From assembly GCA_005786775.1 (NCBI GenBank), contig SYDD01000141.1:1-12014 (forward strand): a stretch of DNA of 12,014 nt, written 5' to 3'. This document shows, in pieces, positions 6,452-12,014 of this stretch; the first letter of the stretch is position 1; each line of letters opens with the position of its first letter. This DNA is from Opitutaceae bacterium (GTDB lineage Bacteria > Verrucomicrobiota > Verrucomicrobiia > Opitutales > Opitutaceae). The notes under the pieces were generated by a model, which was not told where the DNA came from, searched no databases, and was given only the letters and a program-made list of their open reading frames with translations. Both the position numbers and the translations under genes were made by a program.

Positions 6452-7004
6452 TCACGCCGGCCGCGGCCCCGAGGCGAGGGCGAGTTCCGCGGTGACTTCG
6501 CCGCCGCTCCCGAAGTGAAGCGCGAAGCCCCTCCGGCGGCAGAGCCGCTGCATCGGTAGGTTCTCGGCCAGCAGCGTGCCGAAGAGGCGCGAGCAACACC
6601 GTGCCAAACCCGCGGCGCTGCCAGGCATCGGCCACCACCAGCGCGACCTCGGCCTCGGGCCGGCCCGGATCGCGGTGAAGCCGGCCGATGGCGACCATCT
6701 CCTCGTCCGGACCGCCGCCGCCGCGCACGGCGACGAGCGGGATCTCCGTGCGGAAATCGGCGAAGCAGAGCCGGCTCAGCCGAGCGTGCCGGACCCGCTG
6801 CGCCAAGGGGATCGGCCGAAAGTAGCGCTGGTAGACGCTGCGGTCGGAGAGCCCGGCATGGAACCGCGCGAGGCGCGGCTCGTCGGCCGGGCGGATGGGG
6901 CGCACAAGCAGGCCCGAACCATCCGGCAGCGTCACTTCCACGGAAAGCTTAGTCGTCGGCTCGGGCCTGGCCGGTCCCACCAAGCCGACCCGCGTCGTTT
7001 CCAT
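6452..7004 (-). pseudogene. GNAT-family N-acetyltransferase, frameshifted, with a probable small internal deletion
   Basis: From the ATG at 7004 the frame encodes the front of a Pat-like GNAT domain: LLVRPIRPADEPRLARFHAGLS, then SVYQRYFRPIPLAQRV, then acetyl-CoA-site residues ADAWQRRGFGT. Shortly after GFGTVLL, near 6580-6595, the coding sense moves to another frame. That frame gives LFGTLLAENLPMQRLCRRRGF and continues with FALHFGSGGEVTAELAL to a TGA at 6454-6452. The AEN.PM..LC...GF part is the usual next GNAT motif, so both halves belong together. About a dozen residues normally found between GT.LL and AEN (the helix with A..EG) are missing, and the total length is one base off a multiple of three. 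Such proteins transfer acetyl groups from acetyl-CoA to an amine, often a protein lysine. If the sequence is right the gene is broken; a sequencing or assembly fault is the alternative. It converges on the racemase-like gene, 18 bases apart. Confidence 0.72.
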
Positions 7005-7061
7005 CCCCGAAGGGAAGCGCGGGCAGGGCGAGGGTGCGAGCGAGAAGCGGCGAGGCCGCGC

Positions 7062-7090
7062 TTGCGGCCGCGGGCGGCAGCGCCTATCAG
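7062..7090 (+). promoter_or_regulatory. Probable promoter of the parA operon
   Basis: TTGCGG (7062-7067) and TATCAG (7085-7090) are separated by exactly 17 bases; the matches to sigma-70 consensus are three and four of six. The second box ends 13 bases before the parA ATG, so the mRNA would have only about 6 bases of leader and be almost leaderless, in line with the lack of a Shine-Dalgarno sequence there. Confidence 0.45.
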
Positions 7091-7103
7091 CTCCCCCACA
7101 GCC

Positions 7104-7886
7104 ATGCCCACCGTCGTATTCTCCATCGCCAACCAGAAAGGGGGCGTCGGCAAGACCACCACCGCGGTCAACCTCGCCGCAGCGCTGGCCGAGCGGAAGA
7201 TCCACACCCTGCTGGTGGACCTTGATCCGCAGGCCAACGCGACGAGCGCCGTAGGCGTAGAGAAACAGGCGGGGCGCAGCCTGTACGGGCCGCTGCACGG
7301 GGAAGGGTCGGCGTTCGACATGATCACGCCGACCGCGCACGAGTGCCTAGCCCTGATTCCCAGCGAGGAAGACCTCGCGGCCGCGGAGATCGAGTTGGCG
7401 CAAGGCGAGGACTACCTGGCGCGGCTGCGAAGGGTATTGGACCCGGTGCGCGACTCCAACGGCTACCGGGTGATCCTCATCGACTGCCCGCCTGCGCTGG
7501 GGCTGCTCTCGATGAACAGCCTCGCCGCCGCCGACTACCTGCTGATCACGCTGCAGTGTGAGTACCTCGCCCTCGAGGGCCTCGGCCAAATCCTCCGCAA
7601 CGTGGAACGGCTCAAGGCAGCTCACGTCAACGACCGCCTCGAGCTGGGCGGGGTCGTGATGACGATGTTCGACGGCCGCACCAAGCTCGCGCGCCAGGTG
7701 GTAGAGGAGGTGCGCCAGCACCTGCCGGGGAAGGTCTTTGACACGCTGATCCCGCGGACCATCCGCCTGAGCGAGGCGCCGAGCTTCGGGAAACCGATCC
7801 TGGCCTACGATCCGCAGGGGCTGGGCTCGACGGCCTACCGGAGCCTGGCCGACGAGGTCGTCAAGCGGTTCGGGCTCGAGCCCTAA
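7104..7886 (+). CDS. parA: ParA/Soj-family partitioning ATPase
   Basis: The protein has 260 residues, the usual length of a chromosomal Soj/ParA without an N-terminal DNA-binding domain. It opens with the deviant Walker A KGGVGKTTT (residues 12-20, with signature Lys12 and Lys17), followed by LVDLDPQANAT (switch I, Asp39/Asp41) and LIDCPPALG (Walker B, Asp127). Then come LITLQCEYLALEGL and, near the end, PRTIRLSEAPSFGKPI, all standard for Soj. Such ATPases dimerise with ATP, bind DNA non-specifically and move ParB-parS complexes or other cargo. MinD is less likely because no membrane-binding amphipathic tail is visible. No parB follows; the next gene starts 8 bases after the stop and encodes a permease. 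The ATG at 7104 begins the first beta strand directly. Confidence 0.92.
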   Translation: MPTVVFSIANQKGGVGKTTTAVNLAAALAERKIHTLLVDLDPQANATSAVGVEKQAGRSLYGPLHGEGSAFDMITPTAHECLALIPSEEDLAAAEIELAQGEDYLARLRRVLDPVRDSNGYRVILIDCPPALGLLSMNSLAAADYLLITLQCEYLALEGLGQILRNVERLKAAHVNDRLELGGVVMTMFDGRTKLARQVVEEVRQHLPGKVFDTLIPRTIRLSEAPSFGKPILAYDPQGLGSTAYRSLADEVVKRFGLEP

Positions 7887-7894
7887 GGCCCGCG

Positions 7895-8704
7895 ATGCTG
7901 CGCGCCGCCGGCAAGTACCGCCAGGCCTTCCTCCTGGGGCTGCAGGGCAGCCTCGTGTACCGATGGAACTTCGCCGTGCGCGGGTTCTTCTCCCTGTTCC
8001 ACCTCGCCGCGGTCTTCATCCTCTGGGGCGCGGCCTTCGCCGGTCGGGACCAAGTGGGCGGCTTCGACCTGCGGCAGACGCTCACCTATTTTACCACCAT
8101 CCTATTCCTGCAGTTCCTGATCAGCGCCTTTAACGAGGACTACCAGATCAGCGAGGAGATCCGGCAAGGCCTGATCAATCAGTTCCTGCTCAAGCCGATC
8201 AACTACTTCCTCTACCGCCTGAGCATCTTCGCCGCCGCCCGGCTGGTGTCCGGGGCGCTTATTTTGCTGCCCCTCGCTGCAGCTTACCCGTTTATCCACG
8301 ACGCGCTGGCCTTTCCCGGTGAACCCTGGCGCCTCGCCGCAGCGGTGCCGGCGCTGGTGCTCTCGGCGCTCGTCCAGTTCACCATCGCCTACTGCTTCGG
8401 CCTGCTGACCTTCTGGTTCCTCGAGATCCAAGGCCTCGTCGTGCTCTCGATGGCAGTGGAGGCGGTGCTCGGTGGGCAGATCTTTCCCCTGGACCTGCTC
8501 CCGCCCGCACTCCACGAAACCGCCCGCCTCCTACCTTTCTACTACCAAATGTATTTCCCGGCCGCGATCCTCACGGGCCGCATCGGGCCAGCGGAGACGG
8601 CTGAGGGCCTCGCCCTTCAGGCCGGGTGGGTCGTGCTGCTGCTGCTGCTCGCGCAGGCGCTGTGGGTCCGGGGCCTGCGGCGCCACACCGCCGTCGGGGG
8701 ATGA
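7895..8704 (+). CDS. ABC-2 type transport permease (DUF990-like), first of a pair
   Basis: The protein has 269 residues with about six hydrophobic membrane segments, e.g. FSLFHLAAVFILWGAAF, the LLPLAAAYPF region, VPALVLSALVQFTIAYCFGLL and a Leu-rich last helix. The stretch ISEEIRQGLINQFLLKPINYFLYRL matches the characteristic cytoplasmic motif (EIR.G.....LL.P..Y) of ABC-2 permeases of the DUF990 kind. Such proteins pair with a second permease and an ATPase to form an exporter; the substrate cannot be read from the sequence. It sits 8 bases after parA, and its TGA overlaps the ATG of the next gene (ATGA), which suggests translational coupling and a joint product. No ATPase gene is next to it. 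Confidence 0.85.
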   Translation: MLRAAGKYRQAFLLGLQGSLVYRWNFAVRGFFSLFHLAAVFILWGAAFAGRDQVGGFDLRQTLTYFTTILFLQFLISAFNEDYQISEEIRQGLINQFLLKPINYFLYRLSIFAAARLVSGALILLPLAAAYPFIHDALAFPGEPWRLAAAVPALVLSALVQFTIAYCFGLLTFWFLEIQGLVVLSMAVEAVLGGQIFPLDLLPPALHETARLLPFYYQMYFPAAILTGRIGPAETAEGLALQAGWVVLLLLLAQALWVRGLRRHTAVGG

Positions 8705-9498
8705 GCGCCGTCGCCCAACACCTGCGCGTCTGGGCGGCCAGCGCGCGCTACTCGCTCACCCGGGCGCTTATGTTCCGCGGGGACTTCATCATCTGGGCGC
8801 TCGTCGAGCTGTTCTGGATGGGCGTCAATTTGCTGCTGGTGGAGGTGATCTACCGGCACACCGACTCGATCGCCGGCTGGAACCGCGCCGAGATGCTGCT
8901 ACTGCTCGGCACCTCTCTACTCATCCAGCGCCTCCTGATGGGCTTTTTCTGGAGCGGCCTCTACGACCTCGGCCGCAACGTCCGCAACGGGCACCTCGAC
9001 TTCTTCCTGGCCCAGCCCGGCAGCGTGATGTTCATGGTCTCGACGCGGAAGCTGGACCCCGACGGGCTGGTGAACTCGGTCGTGGCGCTCGGGCTGGTGA
9101 TCTACGCAGCCGGGGAACTTGGCCTTCGGCCAACCCCGGGACAACTCGCGCTCTACGCGGCGCTCGTCGGCTGCGGCCTCGTGATCCACTACAGCGTGCT
9201 GATGCTGTCGACCGCGAGCGTCTTCTGGCTGACCAGCGCCCAGGGGGTCGAGGGCGGGTATTTCAGCCTGATCGAGTTCTCGCGGATGCCCCGCGAAGCG
9301 TTCCGCGGCGCCGCCGAGGTGATCTTTGTCTGGCTCCTCCCCGTCGTGGTCGTGAGCAACGCCCCGGCACGGGTGCTCCTGTACGGGTTCGAGCCCGCCT
9401 GGGTGCTCGGGCTCGCCGGGTTCGCCGCGCTCTGGCTTGGCCTCGCCGTCCTAGTCTTTCACCGCGGGCTCCGCCGCTACGCCAGCGCCAGCTCATGA
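8701..9498 (+). CDS. ABC-2 type transport permease (DUF990-like), second of a pair
   Basis: The protein has 265 residues with several membrane segments, among them FIIWALVELFWMGVNLLLVEVIY, ALVGCGLVIHYSVLML, IFVWLLPVVVVSNAP and VLGLAGFAALWLGLAVLVF. Between the second and third lies DLGRNVRNGHLDFFLAQPGSVMF, the matching form of the EIR.G....LL.P loop in the partner protein. The two are alike in size and layout and most likely form a heterodimeric membrane part of one exporter. The start overlaps the previous stop by ATGA and its own stop overlaps the rnc start the same way, so translation is probably coupled along all three genes. Function beyond transport is not visible. Confidence 0.85.
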   Translation: MSAVAQHLRVWAASARYSLTRALMFRGDFIIWALVELFWMGVNLLLVEVIYRHTDSIAGWNRAEMLLLLGTSLLIQRLLMGFFWSGLYDLGRNVRNGHLDFFLAQPGSVMFMVSTRKLDPDGLVNSVVALGLVIYAAGELGLRPTPGQLALYAALVGCGLVIHYSVLMLSTASVFWLTSAQGVEGGYFSLIEFSRMPREAFRGAAEVIFVWLLPVVVVSNAPARVLLYGFEPAWVLGLAGFAALWLGLAVLVFHRGLRRYASASS

Positions 9499-10175
9499 GC
9501 GTCTCCCCTACCCCACCCGAGGTACGCCTCGGCCACGTTTTCCGCGACCGCGCCCTGCTCGCGCAGGCGCTCACGCACCCGTCCCTCCGCCAAGACCCCG
9601 CCCCGCCCGAGACCAACCAGCGGCTCGAATTCCTCGGCGACGCCGTGCTGCAGCTGGTGCTGACGGAGGAGCTGTTCACCGCCTTCCCCGGGGAACGCGA
9701 GGGCGAGCTGAGCCGGCTGCGCGCGACCCTCGCCAACGGGGCCTGTCTCGCCGGCTTGGCCCGCGAGGCCGGCGTCGACGCCGCGCTCCGCCTGAGCGCC
9801 TCCGAGGAGACTGCCGGCGGCCGCGCGCGCCCCGCCGCCCTCGCCGATGCCCTCGAGGCCCTGCTCGGCGCCGTGTTTCTGGAGGCCGGGCTCGAGGGCG
9901 CCCGCCGCGCCGTCCAGGCGCTCTACGGGCCGCTCGCCCCGCGGCTCGCCGCCGCCGTCGCGGACAACCCCAAGGGCCGCCTGCAAGAACGCATTCAGCC
10001 GGTGCACGGCAACGACGCCCTCCGCTACACCGTGGTCGCCACCGAAGGCGCCGACCACGCCCGCACCTATACCGTTACCGTCTTTCTGCAGGACCAGCCG
10101 CTCGGCACAGGACGCGGGCCCTCGAAGAAAGCCGCGGAGGAGGCCGCCGCCCGCGCCGCGCTCGCGGTCACCTGA
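9495..10175 (+). CDS. rnc: Ribonuclease III
   Basis: The protein has 226 residues, the normal length. The N-terminal catalytic domain shows the signature NQRLEFLGDAVLQLVLTE (from residue 41) with metal-binding Glu45 and Asp49, and DALEALLGAVFLEAG with Asp118 and Glu121, completing the four catalytic acids. The C-terminal double-stranded RNA-binding domain (about 155-224) runs from NPKGRLQERIQ to GRGPSKKAAEEAAARAAL. The enzyme cuts double-stranded RNA as a dimer, in rRNA precursor processing and mRNA decay. One difference: the residue before RLEFLGD is Gln42, where E. coli has Glu38. The start overlaps the permease stop (ATGA) and mfd begins 18 bases after the stop, so it belongs to the same transcription unit. 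Confidence 0.97.
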   Translation: MSVSPTPPEVRLGHVFRDRALLAQALTHPSLRQDPAPPETNQRLEFLGDAVLQLVLTEELFTAFPGEREGELSRLRATLANGACLAGLAREAGVDAALRLSASEETAGGRARPAALADALEALLGAVFLEAGLEGARRAVQALYGPLAPRLAAAVADNPKGRLQERIQPVHGNDALRYTVVATEGADHARTYTVTVFLQDQPLGTGRGPSKKAAEEAAARAALAVT

Positions 10176-10193
10176 GGCGGGCGCTTCCGTCCG

Positions 10194-12014
10194 ATGGCCG
10201 ACTCCCCGCCGACCCTCCGCCGCCTCACGGGCGTCTGCCCGCCGGCCCGCGGCGCCGTGCTAGCGGAACTCACTCGTCGCGAGCTCGCGCCGGTCTGGCT
10301 CGTCGTCACGCCCACCCTCCGCGAGGCCGAGTGGCTGGCGGAGGACACCGCGTTTTTCCACCGGGCGCTGGGTTCGGGCGCGCCGCTTACGGCCCTAGTG
10401 TTCCCCGAGTCGGCGCAGGAGACCGGGGAGATGCGGGAGGCCTTCGCCGCCTCCAGCGACCGCCTCGCCGTGCTGTCGCGGCTCCGGGCCGTCCGCGGCC
10501 TCACCGCCACGCCGGACACGCTGGTCGTGACGACGACGCCGGCGGCGCTGCTGCAACCCGTGCCGGCCCTCGAGGAGTTCGCGCGGCGCGAGCTCACGCT
10601 GGCGCGCGGCGCCACCCTGCCATTCCAGACCTTGCTGGAGGAGCTGAGTCAGTTGGACTACGACTGCGAAGCCGTCTGCGAGGCACCGGGGCACTACGCC
10701 GTCCGCGGCGGGCTGGTCGACATCTACCCGGTAACCGCCTCCCGGCCCTGCCGGGTCGACTTCTTCGGGGACGAGATCGAGTCGATCCGGGTGTTCGATC
10801 CGGTGACGCAGCGCTCGGGTGACCCGCTGGAGAGCGTGACGGTGCCCGCGTCGCCGCGGGTCCGGCTGGCGACGTCGGCGACGGGCCTGGCGGGCTACCT
10901 GCCGGTCACGGCGCGGCTGGTGCTGGTGGAGCCCGCGACGCTGGAGACCGAGCTGGCGGCGCTAGGACCGGCCGGCGGGCCGGATCCGCTGGCGGCGCTG
11001 GCGGCGCAGTGCGCCGGGGTGAACGGGCTCGGCGACCTCGATGAGGCCAGCCGCCTGACGGCGGGCGAGGCGGACGAGATCACGTGGGACACCGAAGCGC
11101 TGGCGCATCACCGGCGGACCCCCGGCGAGGGGCTGATCGCTCAGGAGCGGCTGACGGCGGAGGAGGAGGCGCGCGGGGAATTCCTCGGGCAGGTCGCGGC
11201 CTGGGGCCGCGCGGGCGCGGAGGTCGCGGTGGTGATGTCGAAGGAGGGCGAGGAGCAGCGCGCTAAGGAACTGCTGGCCGCTGCGCCCGGCTGGAAGGAG
11301 CTGCGACCGCGCTGGTGGCGGGGCAGCCTCAACGAGGGTTTCCGTATCACTGCCCGCCCGGAGGCGGCCCTGAATTTACTGGCGGAGTCCGGCGGGCGAC
11401 GACGCCGGGGCGGCGCGGCGGAAGACGGGGCTCGGGACCTCGTAGTCGTCACCGAGACGGAGCTTTTCGGGCGTCGCCGGCCCCGCCGCGCCGCCGGAAC
11501 GGGACGAGCCGTGGCCCATCGGGCGCAGGTCGACCAACTGCTGGACTTCGCGGAGCTGGTGGAGGGCGACTTCGTCGTACACCTTCAGCACGGCATCGCG
11601 CATTACCGGGGCATCACCCGGCTCGACACCGCACAGGGCCAGCGCGAGGTGATCTCACTCGAGTTCGATGACCAAGTGACCCTGCATGTGCCGCTCACCG
11701 AGTCGCACCTGATCAGCCGCTACGTGGGCCTGAGCAAGACGCGGCCGCAGCTGGGCCGGATTGGCTCTGGACGGTGGGAAAAGGCGCGGCAGGCGGCGGA
11801 ACGCGCGACGGTCGATCTCGCGGCCGAGCTGCTCCGGCTGCAGGCTGCGCGCGAGGCGCAGCCCGGACACGCCTGTCCGCCCGACAACGACTGGCAGCGC
11901 GAGTTCGAGGCCTCGTTCCCCCACGCGGAAACGCCGGACCAACTGCGGGCGATCCGGGAGACCAAGGTAGACCTCGAGCGCGAGCGGCCGATGGACCGGC
12001 TGATCTGCGGGGAC
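10194..12014 (+). CDS. mfd: Transcription-repair coupling factor Mfd, N-terminal half (3' end outside window)
   Basis: A frame of 607 codons is open from the ATG at 10194 to the window edge. The front is the UvrB-like part that binds UvrA, with HYAVRGGLVDIYPV and CRVDFFGDEIESIRVFDPVTQRS (about residues 165-205), both standard in Mfd. TETELFGRRRPRR marks the end of domain D3. From about residue 456 comes the RNA polymerase interaction domain, EGDFVVHLQHGIAHYRGI, then the LGRIGSGRWEKAR segment near 520. The last visible residues MDRLICGD stand directly before the expected Walker A of the translocase motor, which lies outside. Mfd removes RNA polymerase stalled at DNA lesions and recruits UvrA. 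It lies 18 bases after rnc as the last visible gene of the parA-led operon. Ala and Arg content is high, as throughout this GC-rich genome. Confidence 0.95.
   Translation, partial: MADSPPTLRRLTGVCPPARGAVLAELTRRELAPVWLVVTPTLREAEWLAEDTAFFHRALGSGAPLTALVFPESAQETGEMREAFAASSDRLAVLSRLRAVRGLTATPDTLVVTTTPAALLQPVPALEEFARRELTLARGATLPFQTLLEELSQLDYDCEAVCEAPGHYAVRGGLVDIYPVTASRPCRVDFFGDEIESIRVFDPVTQRSGDPLESVTVPASPRVRLATSATGLAGYLPVTARLVLVEPATLETELAALGPAGGPDPLAALAAQCAGVNGLGDLDEASRLTAGEADEITWDTEALAHHRRTPGEGLIAQERLTAEEEARGEFLGQVAAWGRAGAEVAVVMSKEGEEQRAKELLAAAPGWKELRPRWWRGSLNEGFRITARPEAALNLLAESGGRRRRGGAAEDGARDLVVVTETELFGRRRPRRAAGTGRAVAHRAQVDQLLDFAELVEGDFVVHLQHGIAHYRGITRLDTAQGQREVISLEFDDQVTLHVPLTESHLISRYVGLSKTRPQLGRIGSGRWEKARQAAERATVDLAAELLRLQAAREAQPGHACPPDNDWQREFEASFPHAETPDQLRAIRETKVDLERERPMDRLICGD

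Overview
This is a GC-rich (roughly 70%) bacterial chromosomal segment with dense housekeeping genes on both strands. Exported proteins with signal peptides point to a Gram-negative envelope. Starts mostly lack a strong Shine-Dalgarno sequence, and the protein style resembles Opitutales-like Verrucomicrobiota. That assignment is an inference from general appearance, not from a marker gene. I found no mobile element, CRISPR array, tRNA or rRNA, and no stretch over 300 bases without a gene.

Left part (1-4156): the 3' end of a dihydrolipoamide dehydrogenase gene runs rightward into three leftward features. These are a LOG-family protein with a large unassigned N-terminal region, a small SRP RNA gene (ffs, 2099-2194), and dnaX. 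dnaX carries the clearest special feature of the window. A run of ten A ends in the heptamer A AAA AAG, read in frame and followed one codon later by a stop, while the -1 frame stays open for about 150 further codons. This is the expected layout for making a short gamma and a long tau clamp-loader subunit from one gene.

Middle part (4157-7004): an exported FKBP-type prolyl isomerase with a good Rho-independent terminator is followed by a glutamate racemase-like protein. The latter is unusual because it has a signal peptide and is far longer than MurI. On the opposite strand lies a GNAT acetyltransferase gene that looks broken by a small internal deletion with a frameshift.

Right part (7062-12014): a probable operon runs rightward: parA, two ABC-2 type permeases, rnc (RNase III) and mfd (cut by the window end just before its Walker A motif). 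Gaps are 8 and 18 bases, or genes overlap by ATGA, which suggests co-transcription and translational coupling. No parB and no ABC ATPase gene is seen beside parA and the permeases, so their partners must be encoded elsewhere.

I see no wholly new multi-gene system. The items most worth checking are the dnaX recoding site, the loss of two zinc-ligand cysteines in DnaX, the exported racemase-like protein, the LOG fusion and the broken acetyltransferase.
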